Assembly (NCBI GenBank): GCA_039619475.1
Contig: CM077115.1
Span: 393,672,557 to 393,736,556 of the forward strand
Source: Icerya purchasi
Lineage: Eukaryota; Arthropoda; Insecta; Hemiptera; Monophlebidae
DNA: 64,000 nt
Direction: 5' to 3'
Every line of letters begins with the position of its first letter. Position 1 is the first letter of the stretch. The notes under the pieces are model-generated. The model saw only the letters and a list, made by a program, of their open reading frames with translations. It was not told where the DNA came from and made no database searches. Below are positions 35,161 through 46,468 of the stretch, piece by piece. The translations under genes were made by a program, and so were the position numbers.

Positions 35161-35675
35161 GTCAGCGGACTCGCGCGTTGCACATTCAATGTCTCATGAG
35201 GACGTGAGGCAGTCGCAACTGTGTATATCCCAGACGTTCCATCCGCCGAAAAACGTAATTGAACCCTCTGCCTTCCAACTCCTGGATGATGATATCGTTA
35301 CGTAGACGCACACACACGCAAGTGCGCGCACGTCGGTGTTGATTGTTGTCCCCCTCCCCCTCAGGGGGGATCGCAGCGGATTGCTCCCCCGGATTGCCCC
35401 GCCGCGGGCAGTTATAGGAAAAGGGAGCGTATAAAACATTAAATAGTATACATTTGTAATATACGCGACAATAAATACGACACATACAAATTGTATACCG
35501 CATTAGTACAGTGATACATGACAGCGGCGAAAAAGCGATCGTTGCGCTGAGAGTAAAATAAATTCTGCCTGTCCCCCTGTCTATGTACCAAGTAAACGCG
35601 ATATTTATATTACATCTCCGAAATAACATTAACGTACCCCCCCCCCCCCCCGCGCCGACCGCCCGCGACACTATA
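35161..35675. other. CpG- and GC-rich patch, possible promoter or first exon region
   Basis: The composition changes sharply: CCGCCGCGGGC-like words, (CA)n with CGCGCGCACG, and poly(C) at 35637-35650. A 161-codon minus-strand frame spans it, but it starts in a poly-glycine encoded by the C-run and has no domain. A patch like this in AT-rich DNA may mark a promoter, a UTR or an element, but there is no exon to attach it to. Confidence 0.35.
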
Positions 35676-37761
35676 TTTTATTTTAATTTTTTAAAGGCAG
35701 CGGCGAACAGGTAAATAGATACGGGGAAAAAAAAGAGGAATCGAGCGGCCAAAAGTACTACATAAGCGCGCAAATTATTATTTTCCACCTCGAAAAATGA
35801 TTTTTTTGTTCTCCTTTTTTCTACGAAATATTCGCCGAATGATAAAAATAATCATCACTGAAATATGTGCGGCACACACCCATCTGGCGAAACTTCCTCC
35901 TTTACTGACGACAATAGCAACGTGTAAAATTTCTTAAAAATATGTTTATATATATTTAAACACTCTTCGACTGGTGACAGTATTGATTAAGAAAAAAAGT
36001 TAATAAATAAAAAGCGTAAAGAACAAAAGAGTGGTTCCTGATCTTGCAATGCTCCAAAACGTAAGACTTATAGACGGATTGTGCTGCCTAGCACTAAAGC
36101 AAAGATGAATCGTCGTAATTCTATTTGACTATTATGCTTGGCTGCTCCCGACTGCTTGTATAATATTTAAATTTAAATTGGAAAAATCAAAGAAAACATT
36201 TGCTCTTCCTCCCCCCTCCCCCCACCCCACGGGGGAAGGGGTTCTGTTGAGTTGCGAGAAAAAAATCAGATTGAATTTTCGAAAATACTTTTACGTTAAA
36301 TGCTATTATTTTTTTTTTTATTTTCTTCCTTGTATTTCTATCAATGAAAAACTCTGTCTTTCAAACTCCATAAATATCCCGACCGCGCTGCAATGCCCGC
36401 CGAATAAACAGTGTGGTATATAGTCATATATTCGAAGTAAAAATAAAATCAATCGATTTGGCTGGTAAAATGCTTTAGGGCTGTAATTTTAAAATGCTAA
36501 TTAATTACACTTTATCGGATAGTAAGAGAAAAAAAAAAGAGCCAATTTAAATGTATTCATCGACAGTAGATTTTTTTACCGTTTTACTTATTAAAATTAC
36601 CTTTTATCGAATTTTTAACGATCAATTTTCTTAATTATTTTAACCATTTTCCTGATATTAATTATTTCTTAATCGGTGCCCATAAAGTTAAAAGCGCCTT
36701 TAATGTTCATAATGAAAAAGCGTTTTTTAAGCTTACCTTAGTTCAGTTAATGTTTTTTCTTCTTGTTTTTTTCTTTTTATTATTATTATTATATTTCCTT
36801 ATTGCATTATATTAATCACCTCTTCCTCGTGTAAAAATTTCGTTGAAAATTTTTCTTAAAATTCATGCAAACAATTTTCTAGAACAAATTTTAACACCAT
36901 ATATGTATATCATATACACGTACGAAAACGAATGAAAAAATGGTGATATATTTTTTTTGTCATACGATAGTACATTTCACGCGCTGGAAAACAAGGAAGT
37001 TAAAAGAAAAATGTAGAGATAGTAAAGAGCGTAACAGAAGCTAAAAAAGCGTTAAAAGTACGTACAAAAATGTGGTCGGCGTTGCAGATTAGATGCAACC
37101 GTTTCAATATGAAAAAGAAAAGAAGAAAAAAAAAAGATACAAGATAAAATCGAAAGAGCGAACATGAAAGATTATGACTAAAATGAAGAAGAAAAATGAA
37201 GTAAACGGGGAAAAAAGAAACAGGTAAAAGAAATGAGAATTATAAAAGCGTGAAAATTCTATCATATCATTATGCGGAAATTGAACGGAAACTTCTCTAA
37301 AGAATTGGTCACTTCGAGCGTCAGACTGACGCGAATCAACAATAAAAAAACTTTTGAAAACACATCTGTAACCGCCAATAAAGATAATATAGGATGAGCG
37401 AAAGGAATGCAAGATGTAATTAAGCTGGTATCCAATGCAGAAATCAGAATTTAAATAAGAACAAGTTGAAAGAAGAATCTAGAAAACTGTTAAAGAGAGG
37501 TGAAAATAACTGAAGGAAAAAATCTTTCGGTGAAAATATTTCGAGAAAAATCGAAATTCTAACAAAAGATGGAAATCGTTCAAAAAAAGATACGGAATGT
37601 CGTTTTATCGAACGACGATGTCTGATAAGATCTGCGAAGCGATAAAAACCGTCGAAGGCAATGGAAAACCTCCACGTACACCATCGTATGCGCGCTAGTT
37701 AATATATAGCAGGCACACACGGGACTGCATTTGTATATCGAGAAAACCGAACGATTACTAA
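35676..37761. other. No recognised gene
   Basis: AT-rich sequence. C-rich words occur at 36209-36225. A purine-rich plus strand at 37000-37600 makes open but low-complexity frames. Confidence 0.55.
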
Positions 37762-37769
37762 TCGGTGCC

Positions 37770-38363
37770 CAGGCCTGGATTTAGGGTGGACTAGGGGGGG
37801 GAGGCTGCAGCCCCGGACATCGCCTTATAAAGGGGCCCCCAAAAGGCTCCAACATGGATGGTTAAACGTGCAATAAGAGATGTTTTTGCAAACATTTATA
37901 TTGCATATAGAATATTTGTAACTATACGGATTACAAATTACGAGGCGGAAAGATCTTTTTCGATATTAAAAAGAATAATAAATATCTGTATAGATCAACC
38001 ATGAATAGATTATCAGCGTTATCAAGATTAACGATTGAAACAGATTTTCTCCGTTCAGTAGATTTTAACGACATTATACAAGAATTTGCAGAAAAAAAAA
38101 AAAAACAAGAAAAAAATTCATTGTTTAAAATTATATATATATATATATATATTTGGGCATCAAAAATTCTACCCATTGTCTATATGATATTTAGTTTTAT
38201 TTACATTAATAATTATATGTTAATTTGTGAATTCAAAATAATATAATTAAATTAAATTAAAGAAAATTTAGTTATTCTATAAAACTGATAATTTTTTCAC
38301 TTCCGAAAGGGGCCCCTAATATTTCCATAGCCCCGGGCCTATCATACACTTAATTCGGGCTTG
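37770..38363 (+). mobile_element. hAT transposon remnant with perfect 8-bp target duplication
   Basis: TCGGTGCC occurs directly at 37762-37769 and 38364-38371. Between them are imperfect inverted ends (CAGGCCTGGATTTA on the left, CAAGCCCGAATTA read inward from the right), with GC-rich subterminal stretches (GCAGCCCCGG, GGGGCCCC) at both sides. An 8-bp duplication is the hAT hallmark. The 594-bp unit retains only the 3' end of a transposase, so it is an internally deleted, non-autonomous copy. Confidence 0.93.
37877..38107 (+). pseudogene. hAT transposase C-terminal dimerisation domain fragment
   Basis: The frame reads DVFANIYIAYRIFVTI, then NYEAERSFSILKRI. After a one-base frameshift near 37992 it continues STMNRLSALSRLTIE and VDFNDIIQEFAEKK. 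This is the conserved hAT C-terminal dimerisation region (A-E-R-S-F-S-x-L-K-x-I, R-S-T-M, L-S-x-L). The catalytic core and BED or TTF zinc finger are missing. A (TA)n tract follows the frame. Confidence 0.88.
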
Positions 38364-38371
38364 TCGGTGCC

Positions 38372-38988
38372 AAGTATAATCTGCGTGTACACACTCGCAT
38401 TTTGAATATAAAAATTGCCATGAACACTATGCTTATGTCTTTACAGCTAGAATGTACAAATAGGTAATCACGACGCTCGCAATCGAGCAATATGATCGAA
38501 GAGAGAGAGAGAGAAATTGAGAAAGAGAGACGTCCATGTACTAAATTGACACCTGCCAACGCTTAATATTAACGAAAAAAAGTATACGCAAATTTGAATA
38601 GTCAAATTCTGTAATTTACCTGAGCACTGCGATGTTATTGGTCATAAAAATATAATAATCGAATCTATATAGAAGGTTTCCCTATTTTACCCCATGGACC
38701 AATTTGTTTCTTTAAAATAAAAAAAAAATAAATAAAAAAAGTGATTTAGAATTCGAAAAAGTGAAAGCGCAGTGACATCAAAAACAACACGCTAAATTCA
38801 ACATTACAGAATGATACAAAAAAATAATTGAAAACCTCGTGTAAAAAAATCGAAAACGAAATTAAGGTTCAAGTAATACCATTGATAGTCGAGTGTCTAA
38901 AGCGTTAACGAAATCGTTATCGCAACATATAACAATACGGATATACATATATCTATTCTAATGTATTCTTTTCTTTGGTATGATATTT
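38372..38988. other. No gene seen
   Basis: AT-rich sequence with a (GA)n tract at about 38497-38515. ATATTTTTAACGCC at 38989-39002 is the left target duplication of the next element. Confidence 0.6.
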
Positions 38989-39002
38989 ATATTTTTAACG
39001 CC

Positions 39003-39295
39003 CCTCTCTACTCAACTGATCCTCCTTTTATATGCGACCCCATCCATATCCTTTTTGAATGCCCTGCTCTTTTTCCTGAGTGCTCTCATCTATAAGCTGA
39101 ACTTTCGGCGTTGGATCTTCCTACCCCTTTCAATGCATCCTTTATCCTTTCCTTCCCATCTCCAGCCGTTATTCCCCTCCTTCTTTCCTTTATACTTTCT
39201 ATCTCCGATCGCCTCAGAATCTGAGTAGGTGATCTAAGTCCATGTAGTTGGGTCAGTGTTAACACCGAGCCCATTTAAAAAAAAAAAAAAAAAAA
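39003..39295 (+). mobile_element. Family A LINE, 3' end copy with 14-bp target duplication
   Basis: The plus strand encodes the finger end CDPIHILFECPALFPECSHL, then a stop codon, and then AELSALDLPTPFNASFILSF and SFILSISDRLRI before the natural stop. The tail hairpin is at 39250-39272, followed by an A-run. ATATTTTTAACGCC is found at 38989-39002 and 39296-39309. It is 5'-truncated just upstream of the finger. Confidence 0.92.
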
Positions 39296-39309
39296 ATATT
39301 TTTAACGCC

Positions 39310-39908
39310 ACAAGTCAGAAAGAAAAAAACTCAACCGAACTAGCAGCCATACAGCTCCGCTCGCTCTTCCTCCACACGGCCCAATCGAACAGTTTACATA
39401 AGACCCTTAATGATATTTACAGAACCAAAATTTTCCCGTATCAAATCAATAGGAGTTAATATGTTTACTGATCAACTTTTGCCAAGATTAGAAAACTAGT
39501 ATTACTTTTTTATTTCAAGTTTCATGTTGTGGGGAAAATAATTTTCAAACAAAAATCGGTCGTTAATATTTTTAAAATATACGATATTTTCGTAATAAAA
39601 ACAACGGATCTTTGAATATGGGCTTCCTAATGGCACCGCCTAACATTTGATCGTGTTTAAAAGGTATCGCGAATAATTAAACATGAAATACACAAAACTT
39701 ACAAAACATGTTTTTCCAATTAACAAAAAATTCACCAACCAAAGTGTGACATGTATTACCAAAAATCTTGCACAAAAAATAAATAAAGTCCGATTAAGTA
39801 ACAATTTAGTATTACAATATTTTACGCTATGTTGTGTGTTAATAACTAGGTATAAATAAAATGAAATGTAGATCCATAACCTATTAACATTTTTATAAAT
39901 ATACAATA
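39310..39908. other. No recognised gene
   Basis: Just after the LINE a short open frame (about 39322-39460) contains STELAAIQLRSLF, which faintly recalls an RNase H glutamate block, but nothing else supports it. The remainder is AT-rich. Confidence 0.45.
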
Positions 39909-40207
39909 AAGAAATTCCTTATTAATAAATAAAAATAATTTACTTTAATAAATTAAAATGAATACCTCAGTTTAAGGGAACGTTTTCGGGCACAGCCCAT
40001 CATCAGCTGACAACACAGAGTACACTTAAAATAAACCTAAATATGCTTTTAGTTTTTTTTTTTAAGTGTACTCTATGTTGTTAACTGACGATATTCTATA
40101 TTACGCATGAAAACGTTTCCTTAAATTGAAGTACTTGTATTTACTATAATTTATTAAAATTAATTTATATTTATAAATACTTTTGTTTGTTAATAAGGGG
40201 AATTTAT
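39909..40207. mobile_element. Fold-back MITE with long imperfect inverted repeats
   Basis: The left arm (about 39909-40030) and right arm (about 40060-40207) are reverse complements over most of their length. Matching words include AAATTCCTTATTAA, TTTAAGGGAACGTTTTC and AGAGTACACTTAAA. The loop is about 30 bp and T-rich. No coding capacity; no clear target duplication. Confidence 0.82.
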
Positions 40208-40824
40208 TTAATGTATATTTGTAAATAAAACTGTTTAAAAATACACTTTGAAATTTTCGCTAAACATTAAAAAAAAAGGAGCGACAAAAGATAAACAATA
40301 ATTATTTTTTTATAAAATGTAATGTACTTGAGAATAATATACTTAAGGATATTTCACGATTATTCTGAAATAGCAGTAACACTTTCGACAATAATTGGCA
40401 CCAAATTTAAATTGCAACAATTAAAAAACGTGATTAAATATTTCCGATATTTTCGATACTTCGCTAAAAAATAAGTAATTTTATTGTCACACACTAATTT
40501 AGTATGGTGCCTGATCATTATTGCAATTTAAACTTGTTACCGAGACTTAAAAAAAGGTTAATATTGTTTAAGAATAATCATAGTATCAGCTTTAAGTATA
40601 TTACTCTGGATTATCTTTTATCTGATAATTATTTTCCACTTTTTAGCACACTTTCTTTTATAGCCTTTTATTTACCTCGCTTTGTCATTATGTTTGATAT
40701 TCTGTCTGTCTGTCTGCGGGGAATCTTGCGAATCGATTTTTCACCTACTTCCCGATGAATTAAAAAAGTGTCCTTTTGCATAAATGCTTGTAATAGATGA
40801 CAATACAATATTACGTAAATATCT
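40208..40824. other. No recognised gene
   Basis: AT-rich sequence. CTGTCTGTCTGTCTG at about 40701-40717 followed by GGGGAATCTTGCGAATCG may already belong to the repeat block that follows. Confidence 0.5.
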
Positions 40825-41283
40825 GGGTTTCCAACTTTAAAATTAGACCCTCGGGACGCTGAAAGCTCGTAATTTTGGAAAAAAATATATTTTTTTTTCG
40901 GGCATTTGATATATCGTTGGAAAGATCGTTATTTTTCGAGAACAAAACCATATTTCATTTCTTTAATGAATGTCATCCGTAGGATGCATACGGACAGTCT
41001 TCCAGATAATCCTCCAAGGCGACTTAGAAGGAAATGGTGTCGGGATGCTATCCCGATCACTTAATTCCTCACTTTAATTTACTTGCATAATAACATGTAC
41101 TTATTCTTAATCACGGCACGCGTTCATTCCTATAATTGATCCTCTGAACATTCTTATCTTATTGTGTTACTCCTTTTCCCTTCTCACAACCTAATGTCTC
41201 GCTGGAGTCATTAGATTTTATTATTATTAGTTCCTCTTCCTACAATATCGCCGTTGTTTGCAGCAAGTTGTGCTGGTATGACG

Positions 41284-41317
<34 letters not shown>

Positions 41318-41830
41318 TTCGAAGTTTACGAAAAATTCAAAAAAGCGCGAGATCTAATGTGTAGCTCCCTCTTTGCGACGCGAGTATTATAGCTAAAAAT
41401 TTTAAACAAAGTTGAAAATATGCACATGCACGTATATTTCTTTGGTTTGGAACATGTAGGTTTCCAACTTGAAAATTATCAACTCGGGGCTTCGAAAGCT
41501 CGAAATTTTGGAAAAAAATATATATTTTTCAATGCGTATGATATACTGTTGGAAAGAGCGCTATTTTTCGGGAGCAAACTCGTATTTAATTTTCGTAACG
41601 AAACATTGGAAGTTTACTAAAAGTTCAAAAAATGACGTGTAGCCCCCCCGCTTGTGGCTCAGCTTAATAGCTAAAAAGTTTGAACAAGGTTAAAACAACG
41701 CGCATCCTTGTATATTTCTTTACTTTGGAACATTTGGGTTTCCAGCTTTAAATCCGGACCTTTGGGGCGCCGAAAACTCAAATTTTTTTTTTTTACGATC
41801 ATGTGATATATTAACGGAAAGAGATCGCTA
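40825..41830 (+). repeat. Satellite-like repeat, about three diverged units of roughly 280-300 bp
   Basis: Landmarks recur in order: GGGTTTCCAACTTTAAA-like word, then GCTCG-AATTTTGGAAAAAAATATAT, then GATATA-TTGGAAAG, CGCTATTTTTCG, GAAGTTTAC, GTGTAGC and TTTGGAACAT. Unit starts are at about 40825, 41458 and 41736. The first unit is expanded by a LINE insertion (40985-41314). The units are clearly diverged, so the block is old. No coding content. Confidence 0.8.
40985..41314 (+). mobile_element. 5'-truncated LINE end with poly(A), inserted in the satellite unit
   Basis: The insertion interrupts the first satellite unit. Its start encodes RMHTDSLPDNPPRRLRRKWC, then RDAIPIT and a stop, which resembles the basic C-terminal end of some LINE proteins. 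About 200 bp of 3' UTR and a run of about 28 A (41286-41314) follow. The uninterrupted second unit gives the empty-site structure. No target duplication could be read with certainty. Confidence 0.65.
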
Positions 41831-42051
41831 TCATTATGTTACATGTGCTGAGGATTCTGTATGTATTGTATGAAAAATAAAAGACAATATAATTGAAGAT
41901 CCATTATTTAATAATAAAAGGTAACACAAATTTCTGTAGATGTTCTATAATTAAGATATTGAATAAAATAAAGCAAAATAAAATACAATGATAAATTTAT
42001 TGTTTTTTTATTGAAATACATAGTAAATAGTTCAGACTAAGAAATAAAACA
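41831..42051. other. No gene seen
   Basis: AT-rich sequence between the satellite block and the fold-back element. Confidence 0.6.
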
Positions 42052-42447
42052 AATTTTAAAAATAGCCTTTTATATATGCACTAAAAAGTACAAAATATCT
42101 TTATTAGTGTTCGGCTACCAGATACGCATCTTAACATTAAAATCTGAAACTACGAAATATTCTGAAAAATAAAAGCGGGGGCCGCAGATTAATAATTAAA
42201 TATTAATATTATAATACATCCTAAGCTAAAACTACAAACACTATTTAATGTTGTTCCATTGTTGTGCATCACAATACCGTACACACCGTATATTTTTGTA
42301 ACTGCGGCTCCCCCACTTTTATTTTTCGGAATATTTTGTAGTTTCAGATTTTAAAGTTAAGATACGCGTATCTGGTAGTCACACACTAATAAAATTATTT
42401 TCTACTTCCTTTTAGTGCATAAATAAAAGACTATTTTTTTTTTATTT
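42052..42447. mobile_element. Fold-back MITE with about 140-bp inverted repeats
   Basis: The left arm (about 42052-42187) and the right arm (about 42303-42447) match as reverse complements. Shared words include TATGCACTAAAA, TTTATTAGTGT, CTACCAGATACGC, AAATCTGAAACTAC and GAAAAATAAAAG, ending at a GC-rich GCCGCAG next to the spacer. The spacer is about 115 bp and noncoding. Confidence 0.88.
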
Positions 42448-43129
42448 TAATTTTCAGAGCAATTCTTGAAATCGGTATCTTTTTGTTTTGAACACTTTAA
42501 TTTTACAATTTTTCATTATATTCTTCAGAGACAGTACGGATAGACCAACCGAAAATGATACTGCCTTGCTCTATAAATATGGGTATTGCTCTGAGAGTGT
42601 ACTGTTTTAACGTAATATTTCTAGCAGTAATGAGCTTCTAAATGGCTCTGCGGGGAGGTAGTATCTTTATTCGAATCTCGAGTTCCTCAGGAAACTAATA
42701 TTAATAATACTTTAAGTCGTTCGCATTCATAGCGTTTTAATTTTAAAATTTTTTTGAGGTTCATATTTTCCTTATATTCTGATAAAAATTTTTTGACCAA
42801 TTTTTATCCGGTTATAACTAAGTAAAGAAAATATTTCTCTCGAGTAAACTCTTTTTTTTTTTTTGTTCCCCTTGTTTGGTAACTACTCAGTCAATGCTCA
42901 TACTGATATTTTTAATGGTACTCCTCATATGGGACCGCCACTGATCAGTACACTTTCGAATAAGCAAAGAATCATTCAAATCAAAGATTGTGCGTGAACA
43001 AACAAAAAAATACTTACGGGATTTTTATAAAAATAAACGAACAACTTTTCGATTATTTCAACATCAAGAAAAAATGTATAATTCAGAAAATTATCAGAAA
43101 ATTCTCAGAAAATTAGTTGCAAGTTAAAA
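42448..43129. other. No gene seen
   Basis: AT-rich sequence with a T-run near 42853-42864. Confidence 0.6.
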
Positions 43130-43570
43130 GAACGAAACACAAGTGGGTTCCAGCATAGGTTGCAATTCGCGGTACGTTGGTGCATTAACTAGATCCAGCT
43201 TTAGGACATTGAGACGTATCAGATTAAATTAGGGAGAAATTCATAGGCTTGATTAAAAACAATTTAGGTGTTTGGTAGAGTGAAAATTTCTAAAATAATA
43301 GCGAACAGAAACAAAAAGCTATTTTGTATAATTGTATAAAAAAATGAAAAAAATCCATTAATCAAAGCACATGGCTTATGGAGGCGGAAACAGCTAGTTT
43401 GTGATATGTGTAGAGATTAAAGGTAGGCCACAATCGCACGCTCATACAGTTCTAGGATGGGAATAAGAGATAGTGAATTATTATGTCCGAAATGTGATAT
43501 GGAGTGAAGTATCAAACACATTGAGTGACGATACTGTTCGATGATGGGTGATCTTGAATACGAGCCCTCC
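43130..43570 (+). pseudogene. LINE relic: RNase H terminus and C-terminal finger
   Basis: At about 43141 the frame reads KWVPA, a stop, then VAIRGTLVH, matching WVPAHVGIRGNExVD with the His replaced by a stop. At about 43410 RLKVGHNRTLIQF matches R-L-R-h-G-H-T-R-L-T-H-S. At about 43465 IRDSELLCPKCDMEWSIKHI fits the finger C-x2-C-x(9)-H. Frameshifts are needed between pieces. It is a different LINE from family A. Confidence 0.62.
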
Positions 43571-44756
43571 GCCCGCAAGAAAGAAAGAAAAAAAATCAAA
43601 ATTTATGGTGTAGTGTGTACACCTCCTAAGTGGAACATTTAAAACCGAAAAAAGTCAAAACAGGTTTATACGACACAATCGTTAATGCGTTTCCAATTTA
43701 CACGAAATTTATTACTATTTAATTTTTATAGAAAGACTAAGCACTAAAAGAATATATCATTGAAAAAAAAAAAAAAAAACAAAAAAAAAACACACACTTG
43801 TTAAAATTAATTTTTTTTAAATTACTATTTTGAAAAGAATGAAATAAAACATTAATTTTTTATTACCGATAATTTAGTTTAAACTGGTCGGGCACAATTT
43901 AGAAATAGGGTTTTCATCGAATTTGGGCTATACACACCAAAACCGTAACAGCTTACGGATACTAAAAGATTTAATTTTTCTGCACAGACGTAAACCGACT
44001 GGGGCCAATTTCAATTTCAACTTCGCAGCGGACGACAACCAAACTTGTACACAAACTACATAAAATACATAAAAACGACAGATAATGGAAATAAAGGAGA
44101 AGGTCAAAAAACAACAAAACCAGTATATAAATTTGAACTGCAATAACCGGATAAAGTTCACTGTTAGTTATGTAAATACAAATTTACAAAACGTAAAAGT
44201 CCGGTAAGGTCAAGTAAAAAGCTTTCCTTACACACAAATCAGCCGTTAGTATTGTACAGTGAAAAAATAACTCTCGAGACGATATACACAGACAACTTGA
44301 TAACAATCGTAAACAATAAATAAAACAGAATACGCGATTGTAAAGCCTGCGATTCATAACTCCAAGCAAACAATGCAGGCGATAATAAAAGTGGATCGTG
44401 AAATAGTTAGCGAAACAATGTTAAAGATCTTGTGTATTCGGCTATAATAAAATAGCAAGCGCTGCTGCGCGTATCATCAAAAACTGGAAACTCGTTAACT
44501 CTGGACATTACGGAACGCAAAATAACAGCTTCTACAATTAATTGTGAAAGAAAATATAACGGATAAAAAGTCTGAGTCAGCCGGAAAATAATAGTGGACA
44601 AAGAAGGATCTATATCGTCGGTTAACATATTCAACGTTGCAGTTATTTCAGAGTTTCCTGTGTCGAAACGTCGTATGTCGCGATTGCTAATTTTCATTGA
44701 TCGAAATTTCGAAAAAATAAGAAAAAGCTCGCGGGCGCAGACAAGTTAAATGTGTT
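43571..44756. other. No recognised gene
   Basis: AT-rich sequence with an A-run at about 43764-43790. Minus-strand frames at 43928-44697 contain no recognised motif. Confidence 0.5.
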
Positions 44757-44789
44757 TTGTTTGTTTGTTTGTTCTTTTTGGAATTACGT

Positions 44790-45183
44790 AAAACTAATTT
44801 CCCTGGTTCCAGTCGTTCCGTTATTTCCTCCATAACACGTCTTCGTCTCAACCATAATTGTCTTCCTTCGTCTCTCTTTCGTTTTTCTATTGTTTCTTCC
44901 CCATACTGTAATTTTCATCCCTCGGATCATGACTGTGTTTGTGATGCAAATCATATCCTTTTTGAATGCTCTCTTCTTGTACAGCAGCGTTCCCTCCTCT
45001 ACACTAAGCTTCTCCACCTAAAACTACCTACTCCTTTTTGTGCTTCCTACATACTTTCCTTTCCTTCACCAGATGGTGTTCCAATCTTAGCGGAGTTCAT
45101 TTCCTCTATTTCTTTATATATTAAAATTTAATCCTGTTTTCGTAATTCTTTGATGATGGGTCATTGCCCTTGGTTGGCGTTCC

Positions 45184-45214
<31 letters not shown>
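44790..45214 (+). mobile_element. Family A LINE, finger, C-terminus and tail with long poly(A)
   Basis: One open frame reads RLRLNHNCLPSSLFRFSIV, then the finger YCNFHPSDHDCVCDANHILF, LLHLKLPTPFCASYILSF and SISLYIKI before the stop at about 45129. The tail hairpin is at 45158-45184, followed by an A-run of about 31 bases. The intact frame and long A-run suggest a young insertion. The 5' junction lies in TTTGTTTG-rich sequence and no duplication could be assigned. Confidence 0.88.
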
Positions 45215-45217
<3 letters not shown>

Positions 45218-45244
45218 TTTCTTTTATTTGTTTTTATAATAACT

Positions 45245-45790
45245 TTATCATATTACTAATAGTGTATATACGCTTACTCCCTTCAAAATACGCCCTTTTA
45301 TGTGCAATGCACCGCTCTCTTTGCGTTCCTCGCACTGCGGTGTTCCTTGAATCTCGTTTACGCTTGAATAAAGCTGACTTCCCCACCTTTCAAAAGTGAT
45401 CAAACGGGCTAAGTCTGCAGAATATGAACAACTGTGAGAACGAACGAATATTTCTTTAGCAATTAAAAATTTACCAACAAGCAGAGACAACTCAGCACAT
45501 CGTCATAGTGTAACAACCAGTTCTTGATTATCCACAGCTCAGGTCTCTTTCATCGCACATAGCTTCTCCTAAAAACCGCTTAAAACACTTGAAACTTGCA
45601 GTTGCTAGCTTGATGATACTTTTCGGCACAAATTCATAACGGACTATTTCTCGATACCCGGAAGAAAAAAAAAATCACCTTCGGGTTGACCACCTCATTA
45701 TGCGCGTCGTGCTTCTTTCGACCGGACTGTGACATTATTTCAGTTCGCTGCAAAACAACAATCTCTCAATCTCATGTTTCCATCTTTCGT
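45245..45790 (-). pseudogene. mariner-type transposase relic, C-terminal half
   Basis: On the minus strand GYREIVRYEFVPKSIIKLAT (about 45600-45662) matches the block after the first catalytic Asp. NWLLHYDDV (about 45494-45520) matches W-x-L-H-H-D-N with the second Asp. CSYSADLARLITFERWGSQL (about 45370-45430) matches P-P-Y-S-P-D-L-A-P-C-D-F-F-L-F-P-K-L, in which the third catalytic Asp and the FFLF core are lost. An ending like GRILKGVSVYT parallels G-D-Y-F-E-G. Frames shift several times. Terminal repeats and TA duplication were not found. Confidence 0.75.
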
Positions 45791-46009
45791 CGATAACAGA
45801 AGGTGACTTCAATTATGTCCTGTGGGGATTCATTTATTTTATACAAATCCACATTATCTATCTTTCGAATTCTCAAAACATTGCTGCGATCCAATTTTTT
45901 TACTCTTTAATGGGAGAACCGCACAAGCTACAAGTGCAAGGATACGACGATATGTAAGTTCTGTCAATGTGAAGATGTTTCAATTTATTACATATTAATG
46001 ACCAGACAT
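45791..46009. other. No gene seen
   Basis: AT-rich spacer between the mariner and endonuclease relics. Confidence 0.5.
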
Positions 46010-46280
46010 GACAGTGCGTCATTATTGCAGACTTAGTACGGGATTTGTGATACGAGAAGTATAAAGCTTCTCTGGGCAGATTCTTAACATGATGGGCAAA
46101 AACAGTGTCGATGCACGTATTACTTTTTGGCCGTTAAAAAGTTATCGATCGTTGTTGAGTCTTACGATTTATTGGCGTAAATGTTAAAAATGCATGGCCT
46201 TTTACACTGGGATTTGAATTTCCATCGAGAATAACGTGGCCACCAAATACCATTAATTTTCTCTAATAACTTCGGAAATT
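46010..46280 (-). pseudogene. LINE endonuclease relic (weak to moderate)
   Basis: The minus-strand frame reads HVILDGNSNPSVKGHAFLTF, then after a stop SNTCIDTVFAHHVKNLP and later SAIMTHCHVW. This resembles hhxGDhN ... T-C-I-D-H-I-F ... S-D-H-x-P-V, the endonuclease order of CR1/Jockey-type LINEs. The catalytic Asp and the DH pair are substituted. Support is the order of three motifs only. Confidence 0.5.
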
Positions 46281-46468
46281 ACCAGATATTTCTACGCCGA
46301 TTGAACTTTTATTTATTTATTTATTTATTGTATTTACAAGTCGCTTTTGGACTACAAGGTCATTAGCGACTACGGTTTTACAGATAATTATAACATTTTA
46401 TATTGAATATTTGAAAATGCGCGAAACAACAAAATAAACAAAAAAGTCAGCTGAAGGCTGAGGAAGTT

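Noticed and set aside
35186..35671. 161-codon minus-strand frame
   Set aside because: It begins in poly-glycine from a C-run and shows no domain; the CpG-rich patch explains the lack of stops.
37104..37412. 102-codon minus-strand frame
   Set aside because: It mirrors a purine-rich plus strand, is dominated by Phe and Ser, and shows none of the family A motifs that I checked for.
44407..44697. 96-codon minus-strand frame
   Set aside because: No domain was recognised on either strand, and the region lacks other gene signals.
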